From positions 15,369,001-15,433,000 of the forward strand of contig JARDYH010000002.1 in NCBI GenBank assembly GCA_029215795.1: a DNA stretch of 64,000 nt, in the 5' to 3' direction. The position numbers and the translations under genes are program-made. Within the stretch, counting starts at the first letter, position 1. The number at the start of each line of letters is the position of its first letter. Below, one piece after another: positions 22,250-34,069 of the stretch. The stretch comes from Anniella stebbinsi (lineage: Eukaryota; Chordata; Lepidosauria; Squamata; Anniellidae). The notes beneath the pieces were generated by a model. It was not told where the DNA came from. It ran no database searches and saw nothing but the letters and a program-made list of their open reading frames with translations.

Positions 22250-22335
22250 TATGGCAGCATTCGGATGACACGATAGCCAATACAACTGATGATTATTCCC
22301 CCCCCCCAGTTGATTATTGTGTCATCCGAATTCAG
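22250..22335. repeat. Palindromic unit, TTCGGATGACAC...GTGTCATCCGAA
   Basis: The inverted words cattcggatgacacgat and attgtgtcatccgaattc flank a poly-C tract at 22299-22308. It resembles the ends (TTCAGATGAC) of the element at 27149-28361, so it is likely a small member of that family. Confidence 0.45.
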
Positions 22336-22381
22336 CTTGTGTGTCAAATTATTACAATCTCATCATGGTAACGCTATATCC

Positions 22382-22690
22382 TAGGTTGACCATGTGGAAA
22401 GGAGGACAGGGCTCCTGTATCTTTAACAGTTGCACAGAATGGCGAATTTCAGCAGGTGTCATTTGTAGGCATGCAACACCTGGCGAAATTCCCTCTTCAT
22501 CACAACAGTTAAAGCTGCAGGAGCCCTGCCCTCTTTTGTATCTGGTCACTCTAGTAGCTTTAACTGTTGTGATGAAGAGGGAATTTCACCAGGTGCTGCA
22601 TGCCTACAAATGACACCTGCTGAAATTCCCTTTTCTATATGGCTGTTAATGATGCAGGAGCCCTGTCCTCCTTTTCATATGGTCACCCTT
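22382..22690. mobile_element. hAT-type MITE, TAGGGTGACC family, copy T2
   Basis: This copy runs from TAGGTTGACCATGTGG to CATATGGTCACCC and shows the same four-part palindrome. About 309 bp. No matching 8-bp target duplication was found, which may mean that an end has diverged. Frames at 22317-22613 and 22352-22549 are its shadows. Confidence 0.65.
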
Positions 22691-22734
22691 GTGCATCTAT
22701 ACCTCAGAGGACACATAGTGACATCTGTTGCGGT

Positions 22735-22862
22735 ATTTTGGATAATGTGGAATGAAAAGCAGGAAATAACACTATGAAACTGGTACATGGAATGTGTAAT
22801 GTGCCCAAACAGTTATGAGTGCACTTCGATACCACTATAAAGCAGTAGTGCAGATCTAGCCT
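22735..22862. mobile_element. Degraded GGCCAG-type MITE
   Basis: The block gcaggaaataacactatg...gcactataaagcagtagtgcagatctagcc matches the inner and right end of the H family (ccactataaagcagtagtg, GTGCAGATCTAG). The left end is missing. Confidence 0.4.
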
Positions 22863-22881
22863 CCATCTCTTTCTCTATCTC

Positions 22882-22886
<5 letters not shown>

Positions 22887-22913
<27 letters not shown>
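22887..22913 (+). repeat. (CA)n microsatellite
   Basis: About 13 CA units. Confidence 0.9.
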
Positions 22914-23159
22914 CCATGCCAAGCCTAATAGTCTAGCTGCACATTACTAACCATATGAAAAGCAGCTAGACTTTTGAGAATTCGCAAGGCTCCTTTTCAA
23001 CTGAAAAGGAAGCTGTCAGCTGGTAGGCTTTTAGCTGTAGTTACCTCACTCAGCTAATTTCCCTTAGCACTGAGGAGCAGGAACATTAGCTGAGTAAGAT
23101 AATGCGAGATGAAAGCCCATCAGTCAGCAAATGTCTCTTTGCAATAGATACTGCATTCC

Positions 23160-23340
23160 ATGGAGGGACATAAGGATGTGAGAGGAGATGTGATGGAACA
23201 GACCAATGTCCATCTAGCCCAGCATTCTGTTCACAGAGTGGCCAACCAGCCACCCATGGGAAACCCACAAGCAGGAGTAAAACAGCATCCTCACACCCAT
23301 GTTTCCCAGCAAGTGGTAAAGCTAAATGTATGTTCAGTCT
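23160..23340 (-). pseudogene. CR1 LINE 3'-end fragment
   Basis: Contains gagaggagatgtgatgg, acagaccaatgtccatct, agcccagcattctgttcac and agtggccaaccagcc, the same CR1 3' end as at 2515, minus strand. No coding part remains. Confidence 0.7.
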
Positions 23341-23455
23341 CTAGGTCCTCTACTTAACATGATCAAGTAGCTGGTGATGTAAAAGAACTGCCAATAGGAA
23401 CCAACAAGACTTGGCTGATGGATGAGTAATCCAACCTGGTATAAGGCAGCATTCA

Positions 23456-23865
23456 TTCATTCATTCATTATATTTCTATACCATCCAATAACCAAAGCTC
23501 TCTGGATGGTTCACAACAATTAAAGTACAAGGTGATAAAATATAATATAAAAAATGTAGAAGTTGAAAACTACGGTATAAAATTTAAAAGAATAAAAAAG
23601 AACTTAGCTGCAGTGCATAGATTTAAAATGCAATACCAGATTTAAACCAGAAACTGAAAAACTTAAATACCTGGGAAAATGTGAAGGTCTTCACCTGGCA
23701 CTGAAAAAAAAGCACAGTGTGGGCGCCAAGTGAGCCTCTCTGGAAAGCTCATTTCACAACTGGGGTGCCACAGCAGAAAAGGCCCTCTTGATGGTAACCA
23801 CCTGCCTTACTTCCTTTGGCAGGGACTCCTGGACAAGAACCTCTGAAGTTGATCTTACGGTCTTT
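23456..23865 (-). pseudogene. L2-type LINE 3' end
   Basis: The stretch starts with the CATT microsatellite tail, then ccatccaataaccaaagctctctgg and further ggaaaatgtgaaggtcttcac and cttcctttggcaggg. The same order occurs at 56938-57290, whose minus-strand frame encodes the L2 ORF2 C-terminus. Here the coding part is decayed. Confidence 0.6.
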
Positions 23866-24612
23866 CTATGTTCCTAACATACCACTAGGAGGAGATGTCC
23901 TGGGCCTAAGGGGGTTTTCTCTCTCATTATCTCATGCAGCTACCTTCCCATAGCAACTGAGAATTACAGGGAATTACCTGGGATCATGGGAGATCAAAGC
24001 CCATAGGCCTGCAGTAGCTCTTTTTTCTTAGCATGACATCAAAGCAAACACTACCAAGCTTTCCCCCCCCACACACACCCTTTTTTCTTTTTTAGTGTTC
24101 CAGTTACCTGGAGAGTGCCTTCAAAGTTTATTAACCCTGGCTATTTTTCACGTTCTGAGTAGAATGCGTAGCTAGGTGCTCAGGTCAGTGCTTTCTCCCC
24201 ACCTAAGCTATACTGTTGCTGGTGCCCTTGGGGTCAGCAAAGGTTTTTTGCTACCATCTTGATGAAAATTCTGGACTGAGCTTCTCATTCCTGCTTGCCC
24301 AGTTATAAATTTCATGCGACACTGCTTGTATTTACAGCCACAGCAAAGGTTTATTATTTTTTTACGATGAACTATAACGCATTCGTCGCCTATGCCAAAG
24401 TGGAGTAAGACAGCTTGCTCTCAAGGTATCTGTTGATGTCTACCGCATACTAAAGAGACACCAGAGCCACATGTCAGGTATTTATGAGTCTTAGATGACC
24501 ACAGCAATTTCTATACACGTTGGTGTTCATACCCAGCTTTTGCAAGGAAGAAAAAATGCTACCTAAGCGAACAGTTGCATAGCATCCAGAATAGCTGCAT
24601 GGGGAAATGTTG
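23866..24612. other. No feature recognised
   Basis: No repeat or open frame recognised. Confidence 0.35.
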
Positions 24613-24616
24613 TTGC

Positions 24617-24645
<29 letters not shown>
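24613..24645 (+). repeat. (ATT)n microsatellite
   Basis: About 10 ATT/TTA units followed by (AAC)n-like sequence. Confidence 0.85.
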
Positions 24646-24647
<2 letters not shown>

Positions 24648-25900
24648 AGCAACAACAACAACTTTACCGAATGCAACTGTTTGTTCTGAATGCCATACAA
24701 CTAGGTACTTAGGTACTATTTTCACGCTTAGGTATCATCATCATCGTTGTCATCCAATAATACCATCTGTATTGGGGCATAATGTTTACAGTTCTGAGGA
24801 ACAGAAATAAAAATTTTAGATCAGAAATAATTTTTAGAACTTTTAGTGCCAATTGATCCATTGTGCATCAATTTCAAAATTAAAATCAGGGCCTCACTTT
24901 CAAATTCACCACACCAGACACGTTTAGAAAACTGTGCAAAAAATATGCAACAAATCTTCATCCTCATTACAATCTTAAGTATATGTACAGATATAGATGA
25001 CAGATAGATGGATGATGAGTAGAGGGATAATGACTCATCTAATCTAGCTGCTGAAGACAGCAGATGACATGGAAAATGCATCAATATTTAACAAAGAATT
25101 CTTGCAGAGGTTTACTTGAGACTTATTAAGTGAGGATAGGATTGCAGCCTTATGCTTTCATTTATTTATTTAAGTTTGAAACAGACATATGACCATCATC
25201 GCAAGGGCTTTGGGTAGGCCTGGTAAAAAAATAAATCAATGCCTATTGACATATAAGGTGCTCAAATGCTGGAACAAATTAAGATTATCCCAACATGCCT
25301 TGTCCCCCCCCACTGAATAAAAATTATCCAAAGGAAGAACATTTTATAGCACTTGAAGAGTGCTATAAAATAAATTATAGTTTTATTATATCTATAAATG
25401 TAACCATTGCTCCAAACAGCCCAACATGGTTTTCCCCTCCAATTTTATTTGTGCAACTCTGTGAGGTAGCTAAGGCTATTCAAAGAAACCCAGTCAGCTT
25501 CATGACCTGGGTCCGTTTGATCTTAATCTATTATTCTGATTGTTCATAGCCAGGTGACTATCTCTCCTGGCTATGAAGAGTCTCCAGAGGTTGTGGGCTT
25601 GCAGTCAAGAATGCGCTTCCCACATAAGCAAGGGCAGATCAAGATTTTCTCAGCTATTAGATGTCCCTTTCGGGGTCAGATCAAGAGGAACTCAGTATTT
25701 TGAACCTATGTATGAAGTAAAGCTAGTTTGATCAAGAATGTGTGAAATTGACGCAGCAATTCCAGGAGAAACAACTTTGCGAAATGACACCCACACCCAC
25801 ACACACCCTTTGTTTCTCAAATTCTTCAACTCATTTACTTAAGAGGAAGGTCCACTGAACTCATTAGGGCTTACTTCCGACTAGACGTGCATATGATTCC
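24646..25900. other. No gene recognised
   Basis: No repeat, no domain. The frames at 24821-25084 (minus) and 25295-25549 have no recognisable product. Confidence 0.35.
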
Positions 25901-26280
25901 ACTGTTGGGGTCTGTCTTCACGGCGCCGAGTTGGTGCCGCCTCCCCCCAAAACTCAGCGGTTTCCCTTACCTGGGGTGGCATCAGGTAATCTCGATGCCA
26001 AGGAAGGAGAGCAGGGTTTCCAGTGGTCATCCAGGTACTGGAGACACCACTCCCCACCCTCTTCCTGGTTTCCAGGGACCAAGCGCCAGTCGCCTTCCAC
26101 CAAGACTGCCCCCTGGATCGGTCCCAGAGCAAGGTCAGATGGCAGGAAAATCCCGCGGTGGCTGTGAATCTGTGGCTGCGTCATATAACTGATGCAGCAC
26201 AGATTCACAGCCATTGCGGGGCTTTGACTGCATATAGCCAGCCCCCTAACCTCCAAGTTATCCCTCCCCCTCAAAAAAAA
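25900..26280. repeat. GC-rich palindromic interspersed repeat
   Basis: The inverted words ggctgtgaatctgtg (26159-26173) and cacagattcacagcc (26198-26212) are palindromic around a GCGTCATAT centre. The preceding part contains GC-rich blocks (gcgccgagttggtgccgcc). It is probably a MITE, but its ends were not identified. Confidence 0.4.
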
Positions 26281-26871
26281 TATGGCATGGGGTCTGCTTT
26301 CAAATAAAATATCTTTGGGGTTTTGTAAAACATTCTTATTGACGTCACCATTTCGCTGCAGAAAAAAGGATCAATGAACTGATATGATCGATTTCAATGT
26401 GAGTGGCATGGCTTCAAATTTATAACTGTGATTTCGAGCCAGCGCAATGTAGAGCTAGGTGAACTGTGTCCAATGGGACTTACTCCCAGGAAAGTGTGCA
26501 TAGGAATACAAGCTTAGAGAATATAAGAGATCAAGAATTATCTTCACAGCATGATGTAGGGCTTATTTATTATTGTTTTCCAACAATTTATAGTCTGCTT
26601 TTTAGGGTAAAAACCCTCACAGGAGTTGTTATTCAGTGTCATGGTGAGAAAGGTGAAGAAACAAACTCATTTATCTCCACACAACACTTCATCTTCAGCC
26701 TGAGACAACTGAGCCTGCACTCAGGGGATTTATAAGCCCACTCTTCCCAGTACGATTGCAATCTAACTCTGGAACATCCTGAGCATTGGCTATTTGTAAC
26801 CGTATTACATATAAAGCATTCACAATTGTTTGTTTCTCATCTTGCCACCCAGGTTGTGAAACATCATCCCA

Positions 26872-27012
26872 AGCCAGACCACCCCAACCTGGTGCTCTCC
26901 ACCCACGTTGGACTACAGCTCCCAGCATTCCTCATCATTGGCCATACTGTCTTGGGCTGATGGGAGTTGTAGTCCAAAACATCCAGACAACACCAGTTGT
27001 GGAAGGCCGTCC
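26872..27012. repeat. Palindromic repeat of the CTCCCATCA family (P4)
   Basis: The block contains ctacagctcccagcattcc and tgatgggagttgtagtcc, with cacccacgttggac and acaccagttgtgg around them. It is the fourth copy of the family at 4203, 14108 and 15249. Confidence 0.6.
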
Positions 27013-27148
27013 TAAGCCAGTATGGCAATGGCCCTGGATGCAAACTTAGGCAGGGTCTACACTGCAGCTTTATAACAGTTTACAATGGTATTGGCAACTG
27101 TTGGGGCCCGTGGCACATTCCATATATCATTTTCAAACCGCTTTTGAA

Positions 27149-28361
27149 GGGCCTGTTCAGATGACATTTCAGGCTCTGTGGTTAGCGAAACTGTGATTCT
27201 CTGGGGTTAGCACTAGGGATGTGCACGGCTGAAATTATTGTATCGTATCGTTATCGGAAATTCCAGTAGAAAACATTTCGGATCTGATAATATTGTAGGT
27301 ATCCTGTATCAAATCAAATTGGATATCCCATAATTATCGGATTTCCGATATTTAATTTGGAGTATTTTGCCCTATATAGTTGCTTTTTGAGACTTCGGTA
27401 TTTTAAAAGTTAGAGACTTGAAACTTGGTCACAGTGCTTATGGAATATGCCTAAGTACGTGTATGAAATTTCAGAATAATCCCTCCACCCCTGTATTTTA
27501 TATGCATTTTTGAAAGATCGTGCAACTTTTGACAGCTCTGAATGACAGCTAAAGCCACGTTCATTCCAAACTGTCAAAAAGTTGCGTGATCTTTCAAAAA
27601 TTCATATAAAATACAGGGGTGGAGGGATTGTTCTGAAATTTCATACACATACTTAGGCATATCACATAAGCACTGTGGGCCACGTTCAAGTCTCTAACTT
27701 AAACATAGAAAAGTTATAAAAAAGTATTAGACAATAGACACATACGCTTTCCTTAAAGAACTTAAATGGGTGTAACTTTTTTATTTTAAAAGATAGAGAC
27801 ATGAAACTTGTTGGTCTTTGCAGATGGGATGTTGCTAGTCCTGGCTCCCTAAATTGCATATCTCTATCTTTAAAAATAAAAAAGTTATAGGGGGTTGTTC
27901 TGAAATTTCATACACATACTTAGGCATATTCCATAAGCACTGTGACCAAGTTTCAAGTCTCTATCTGTTAAAATACAGAAGTTGTAGGTTTATTTATATG
28001 GCGTCCGATAATCCGAAAAAATCTGATATAATCGGACTAAAAATTTTCGGATCCGATAATTATCGGAAGTATTTCTATCATATCATTATCGTTAATCAGA
28101 TGTCCAATAACACCATTATCAGATCGTTATCGGACATGGAACGATACGATACACATCCCTAGTTAGCACTAACCGCAAGCCATGCTGTCGCACACAAAAC
28201 TTTAAGCCATGGTTAGAGCCACTAACCCTGCTGCAGATAGTCCGACTATGGGCAGTGAGTGACCAGGGTTTAGCAAAACGCACCACACAAGACACCTTAA
28301 ACCCTGCTACTTAATCAAAAGCCTTAACCAGTAGGGTTTAAGGTGTTTTATGAACAGGCCC
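27149..28361. mobile_element. Middle element of the nest, GGGCCTGTTCAGATGAC ends
   Basis: The left end reads GGGCCTGTTCAGATGAC and the right end TATGAACAGGCCC. The flanks gaa and aaa would be a 3-bp duplication with one difference. Its own interior (gttagcactaac, gccatggttagagcc) is interrupted by a hAT element with a perfect target duplication at 27214-28161. Confidence 0.55.
27214..28161. mobile_element. hAT-type foldback element, inner element of the nest (copy 2)
   Basis: The element starts TAGGGATGTGCACGGC and ends GATACACATCCCTA, with exact 8-bp duplications gttagcac at 27206-27213 and 28162-28169. Length 948 bp. Subterminal DNA is packed with TATCGTATCG and CGATAA-type words. The core is an inverted repeat of gaaatttcatacacatacttagg-type units with a centre near 27555. 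It is non-autonomous (no transposase frame). Confidence 0.9.
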
Positions 28362-28640
28362 AAAGTGTTATATCCTGCTTGGTGTAGATCTGGCCAGTTA
28401 AGCTGGAGTTCACAGATTTAAGCTGATTTCTTACTGTTGGGGTCAATGGGACAAAAACATCTCTAAGTGTACTGTTTTACATTAACTCAATTCATCCATG
28501 TCCTATGGAGTAGCTTTGGTTACGAGCCAAGAAATTGCCCAAGGGCACTCAATTGGATTTCATCACAGAGCAGCAATGCGAAAATGGAACACCCCTATCC
28601 CAGCCCAAAATTATTTCTGTTACAGGGCATAAGCTCAAGG

Positions 28641-28815
28641 AGACCATAGCTCAGAGCACATGCTTTGTGAGTGCAAAAGGACCCGTTTTCAAATCCCAGC
28701 ATCTCTTGTTAAAGGGTTCTGGAAGAAAGGTGATAGGAAATGTGTCTGCTGGAGACCCTGGAAAACCGCTGCTGGATAATACCAAGCTAGACAGACCAAT
28801 ACTCTGACCAGGTAC
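28641..28815 (+). repeat. tRNA-derived SINE, decayed copy
   Basis: The copy begins agaccatagctcagagcac with a box B-like word (gttttcaaatcccagc) and ends with caagctagacagaccaatactctgacc, the counterpart of the SINE tail. It is strongly diverged compared with 47085. Confidence 0.5.
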
Positions 28816-30551
28816 AACACAGTTTCCTGTGTTCCAGGGATGGCTGTGTACCAGATGACAGCCTCAGAGCCGTGTGATCATTGAATCTATTTGCATGTTG
28901 TGTCTTGTTACTGAGAAGCTTGACCATGACCGATTTTTATACTTTTTCTACTTGTCTCGTTATCACCCTAGAATCTTCTCAGCTTCTGGTAGGGGAAAGG
29001 ATGCATGGGCGAGAGTCCCATGGCAGGTAGGAGCAAGACGATCCTGATGGCAATAAGCCAGGCTACCTGCCTTTGCTCTAACTGAAATTCATTGACCTGT
29101 GTGTCTTCCACTGTAAATTAATCAAAGGGGTTGTGCTCCTGCAGAATACAAAGCTGGGGAATTCTAGATACATGCAAATACCCTTCTAATCTTCAAGTTA
29201 CCACCCTAATCAAGCAAACCATGAGGTTCCTGGACATGGTTCGGTCCTGAAGTGTCCTCACCTCAATATAGATCAGGAGGTGAAAATACCACCTTAGGCA
29301 GCCTTCATGGCCCCCTTTTGTTTGGAGTACCTCTGCCTAATTTTATCCTGGAGCAATGGCTTTTGTAATGCTTAGTCAGATAACTTTAATTCATTCAACT
29401 AGCCATGAACCCCAGGGAAAATTTCATTTCATTGCCCAGAGTCAAGCTATTGGTTCCGAGTCCAACCAAAGTGATTGCCTCTATATACTCCCAACCTGAC
29501 CTTGGGATTGACAGTGCTCTTTGATTGTGGGACCCAAGGTGGAGAAACTCTCTGCCGCAGACCTCAATGAGGTCTACGTAGATCCCTATATTTGCAGGTT
29601 CATCATGTACATATGTGCACATGTGAACAAGAACACTCAGTAACAGTCTATTGATGTCCACTGTTCTGAATCCAGTCTTTCAGAGCTCCCCAAGTCATAG
29701 CGAAAAACCTCCTATTCAGCCAGCATGTTATACTGAATGAGCCTGGCATCAACGGCAAACCATTGCCAATTCTCTCATAAACACATTTACCTCTCCAAGA
29801 ACGAAAACAAGCACCAAATCACAGCACAGCTAATGTAGGGATAATTAGGTGCTTTATATACCTATAATCAAACAAATTTTCCATCTGTACACAAACATGT
29901 TTCCCCTTCCGGCTACAGTGAAGCTCATAATCAGGAGAAGGTACACAGAAGATGTTTCCCAAATGGCTCTTTATTGTTCTTCAGATAATACTTCTGGCTT
30001 GATCCTTTCTGCAGCGCTGCAAGTAAAGGAGAACATAGGATGAGTCACCAATGACTGTAGCGCAATGCCACAACTTAACAGCATCGCAAGAGCTGCAAGA
30101 CCCAACTCCAACCAGAGCAAAGCAGCCTGCGTTGTGAACAGAATCGCTTAGAATGCTCTGCAATTAGGCTTCACCAGCAATGCATAACTTTTGTGTTGTT
30201 TCATTATTATTGCTTTAAGGCAGGGCTGAGTGGCTAGCGGTCCACAGGTCAAAATGAGCACACAAACAACATTGTTTGTTTTGGTCACTTTTTGCTCCAA
30301 AAGCACAGGGCCGTCCCTAACATTGTGCGGGGTCATGCGGCCACACCAGGCGGTAGAGTCAAAGGAGTGGCAAATTATGCCATTCCGCTGCCCCAGCAAG
30401 ATGAGCCTCCTGTAGCTGCCTCCAGCAAGTGCCCCAGAGAGCCCCACCAGCCACCCTCCCAGTGGGGCATGTGCCGCAGCAAAAGAGCAGGTGGCGGGGC
30501 TGTCCAGAGCAGCTGTTGGCTGTCTGTTGCTCCATGAGAGCTCAGGGGGGT
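28816..30551. other. No gene recognised
   Basis: No repeat family or domain recognised. The 30148-30696 frame (minus) runs across the border into the hAT palindrome and is not a gene. Confidence 0.35.
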
Positions 30552-30885
30552 CTTGTGAGTAGGGATGTGCACTGACCCCCCGGATCGGATCGGATAGCGG
30601 ATCGGAATCGGACCTGGGGGGTCGGATCGGATCGGATCGGATCGGAGGCTGGTCGGATCGGATCGGACCAGATGTCCGATCCGGATCGGACGCCATTTTG
30701 AATGCTTTTTCCCATAGCCAAGTATTGTTTTACAAAAACGCCTATAACTTTTTCATTTTTAAAGATAGAAGGATGAAACTTGGGCACATTGTAGACTGGT
30801 TAGGGGTAGTTATCTGTGAGAAATTTCAGAAAGATTGGTGCATGCATTTTGTGGCAATTAATTTTTTAATAAATACCCAGGAATG

Positions 30886-31790
30886 CCTATAACTTTGTCA
30901 TTTTTAAAGTTACACACATGAAACTTTGCCACATTGTAGGGGGTACCTTGGGACCTATGTGTGTGAAATTTCAGAAACGTAGGTGCTTGTCTTGTGTGGC
31001 AATTAATTTTTAGAAAAATGGGTAGTAGTGGGGTAAATACAGTTACGCCTCCCATTTTTTTATTTTTGAAGATACAAACAGGAAACTTGGGCACATTACA
31101 GGTACCACTTGCCTTGATATGTGTGTGAAATTTCAGAAACATTGGAGCTTTCCTTGTGTGGCAATTAATTTTTGAAACAATGAGGAAAGAAACACCTATA
31201 ACTTTGTCATTTTTAAAGTTACACACATGAAACTTTGCCACATTGTAGGTGCTACCTTGGGACCCATGTGTGTGAAATTTCGGAAACGTAGGTGCTTGCC
31301 TTGTGTGGCAATTAATTTTTTAATAAATACCCAGGAATGCCTATAACTTTGTCATTTTTAAAGTTACACACATGAAACTTTGCCACATTGTAGGCGGTAC
31401 CTTGGGACCTATGTGTGTGAAATTTCGGAAACGTAGGTGCTTGCCTTGTGTGGCAATTAATTTTAGAAAAATGGGTAGTGGTGGGGTAAATACAGTTACG
31501 CCTCCCACTTTTTTATTTTTGAAGATACAAACAGGAAACATGGGCACATTACAGGTACCACTTGGCTTGATATGTGTGTAAAATTTCAGACAGCTGGGTC
31601 CAGGCATGTGGTGGCAAGGTATTTTTGAAACAATGAGGAAAGAAACGCCTATAACTTTTTTATTTTAAAAGTTAGAAGTCTGAACATTGCTCACTTTGTA
31701 GATGGGTTAGGGGTAGATATGTGTCAGAAATTTCAGAATTATAGGTCCAGGCATTTGATGGCTATGGAATTTTTAAATTACATGTTTCAA
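30886..31790. repeat. Higher-order tandem array, left arm of the palindrome
   Basis: The unit start word cctataactttg recurs at 30886 and 31340, cgcctccca at 31046 and 31499, and cctataactt at 31195 and 31648. The three unit types therefore repeat as a block of 453-454 bp. The unit length is about 145-160 bp with the shared words aaatttcagaaac and gtgtggcaattaatt. Confidence 0.9.
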
Positions 31791-32191
31791 AAAAATTTCT
31801 ACAGAGGCCAGGTCTTCCCCTCCCGCTTCCCGCGAAGAAAAGGAAACACTCTCTCGTCTCGATCCCTTTGATCCTTGCTAGTAGTATCCATTACAGGGCT
31901 CGTGTTTCCTTTCCTACTTTCACTTTTCACTTTGTACTCAAGCAGACACGAGCCCTGTAATGGATACTACCAAGGATCAAAGGGATCGAGACCAGAGTGA
32001 TCCTTCCTTGCACGCATGGCTGCAAAACTCAGCTAGGCTCAGCCGTTCTGCTTGATAAGTGAAAGTAGGAAAGGAAACACGAGCCCTGTAATGGATACTA
32101 CTAGCAAGGATCAAAGGGATCGAGACGAGAGAGTGTTTCCTTTTCTTCGCGGGAAGCGGGAGGGGAAGACCTGGCCTCTGTAGAAATTTTT

Positions 32192-33255
32192 TTGAAACAT
32201 GTAATTTAAAAATTCCATAGCCATCAAATGCCTGGACCTATAATTCTGAAATTTCTGACACATATCTACCCCTAACCCATCTACAAAGTGAGCAATGTTC
32301 AGACTTCTAACTTTTAAAATAAAAAAGTTATAGGCGTTTCTTTCCTCATTGTTTCAAAAATACCTTGCCACCACATGCCTGGACCCAGCTGTCTGAAATT
32401 TTACACACATATCAAGCCAAGTGGTACCTGTAATGTGCCCATGTTTCCTGTTTGTATCTTCAAAAATAAAAAAGTGGGAGGCGTAACTGTATTTACCCCA
32501 CCACTACCCATTTTTCTAAAATTAATTGCCACACAAGGCAAGCACCTACGTTTCCGAAATTTCACACACATAGGTCCCAAGGTACCGCCTACAATGTGGC
32601 AAAGGTTCATGTGTGTAACTTTAAAAATGACAAAGTTATAGGCATTCCTGGGTATTTATTAAAAAATTAATTGCCACACAAGGCAAGCACCTACGTTTCC
32701 GAAATTTCACACACATGGGTCCCAAGGTAGCACCTACAATGTGGCAAAGTTTCATGTGTGTAACTTTAAAAATGACAAAGTTATAGGTGTTTCTTTCCTC
32801 ATTGTTTCAAAAATTAATTGCCACACAAGGAAAGCTCCAATGTTTCTGAAATTTCACACACATATCAAGGCAAGTGGTACCTGTAATGTGCCCAAGTTTC
32901 CTGTTTGTATCTTCAAAAATAAAAAAATGGGAGGCGTAACTGTATTTACCCCACTACTACCCATTTTTCTAAAAATTAATTGCCACACAAGACAAGCACC
33001 TACGTTTCTGAAATTTCACACACATAGGTCCCAAGGTACCCCCTACAATGTGGCAAAGTTTCATGTGTGTAACTTTAAAAATGACAAAGTTATAGGCATT
33101 CCTGGGTATTTATTAAAAAATTAATTGCCACAAAATGCATGCACCAATCTTTCTGAAATTTCCCACAGATAACTACCCCTAACCAGTCTACAATGTGCCC
33201 AAGTTTCATCCTTCTATCTTTAAAAATGAAAAAGTTATAGGCGTTTTTGTAAAAC
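32192..33255. repeat. Higher-order tandem array, right arm of the palindrome
   Basis: This is the inverted copy of the left-arm array, with units such as aattgccacacaaggcaagc and ccacaatgtggcaaagtttc in reverse orientation. The arm matches the left arm base for base over most of its length. Confidence 0.9.
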
Positions 33256-33649
33256 AATACTTGGCTATGGGAAAAAGCATTCAAAATGGCGTCCGATCCG
33301 GATCGGACCTCATTGGATCGGATCGGATCGGATCGGAGGTTGTCCGGATCGGATCGGATCGGATCGGATTTTCCCAATTTTGGGTCGGATCGGATTCGGA
33401 TCGTGGATCGGATCCGATCCGATGCACACCCCTACTTGTGAGTGCTCACAAACGCTCAGGCAGGACGTACAAGATCCTGCCAGATCTCGTTCACCTCCCA
33501 AGAGAGCTCAGCTAGGTCCCATGAGATCTTACAGGAGCCCGTCCAGATCTCAAGAGATCCTGTGGGAGCTCAAATGGATCTCATGAGATCCATGAGGCTG
33601 CTTCCTCCAGCTGCATGGTACAGCAGCAGTGTTAAGGGGATTCCGGCAG

Positions 33650-33815
33650 GCCTACCCAGTTGAATTTTAAGATGCTTTTAAAAATGTACTTGTTTTTATC
33701 TGTTTTAATGGTTTATCTATTTTATTGTTTTTATATTTATATTTATTGTTGTTCCCCGCCTCGATCTGGATGGAGAGGCGGGTAAGAAATTAAATAAATA
33801 AATAAATAAATAAAT
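33650..33815 (+). repeat. L2-type LINE 3' end with (AAAT)n tail
   Basis: Contains gcttttaaaaatgtacttg, then tttatatttattgttg, gttccccgcctcgatctgg and a (AATA)n tail at 33795-33815. The pattern fits the 3' end of an L2-type LINE. No coding part is visible. Confidence 0.5.
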
Positions 33816-33874
33816 AATAAGGTGCACAGCAGCAAAAGGGAGGGCAGCAAGGCAAGATGGCAGTACAAGTTATA

Positions 33875-34055
33875 TAGGGTGACCATAGAGAAAGGAGGAC
33901 ATAACTGTATCTTTAACAGTTGTATAGAAAAGGGAATTTCAGCAGGTGTCATTTGTAGGCGTGCAGCACCTGGTGAAATCCCCTCTGCATCACAACACTT
34001 AAAGCTGCAGGAGCCCTGACCTCTTGACCAGATACAAAAGTGGGCAGGGCTCAGG
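33875..34055 (+). mobile_element. hAT-type MITE, TAGGGTGACC family, truncated (T3)
   Basis: This copy begins TAGGGTGACCATAGAG and follows the family to about gcaggagccctgacctcttg; after ttgaccagatacaaaagtggg the second half is missing. The 8-bp word before it is acaagtta; no right duplication can be read. Confidence 0.6.
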
Positions 34056-34069
34056 AAACAGGCATGGAG

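Larger units (their letters stand above)
27051..28395. mobile_element. Outer element of a three-level nest (TCTACAC-core family)
   Basis: The left end is cagggtctacactgc near 27051 and the right end is gtgtagatctggcc at 28382-28395. The inner H-family words (accgctttt...gttatatcctgc) are interrupted by a second element at 27149-28361. The combined length is 1,345 bp; the excess over a normal 130-230-bp member is the inserted DNA. No 3-bp duplication could be read at the outer end. Confidence 0.55.
30560..33434. mobile_element. Giant hAT-type foldback element (copy 1)
   Basis: The element is 2,875 bp with ends TAGGGATGTGCACTG and CGATGCACACCCCTA, and exact 8-bp duplications cttgtgag at 30552-30559 and 33435-33442. 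Its two halves are inverted repeats, each about 1.37 kb, and nearly identical by eye (a single base difference seen near 32597). The near identity of the arms and the intact duplication suggest a recent insertion or gene conversion. Subterminal TCGGA words (30580-30680 and 33295-33420) differ slightly between the sides. Each arm contains seven related units of about 145-160 bp. The centre (31930-32060) holds a third partial copy of the arm word acgagccctgtaatggata. The open frames (for example 31341-31607, 32375-32641, 30858-31241, 32741-33124) are the same repeats on either strand, so they are not genes. Confidence 0.95.

Noticed and set aside
30148..30696. Longest frame in the window (182 codons, minus)
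   Set aside because: It runs from single-copy-looking DNA into the TCGGA repeats of the hAT element. SDP/IRSDP-type repeats in its start come from GGATC words, so it is not a gene.
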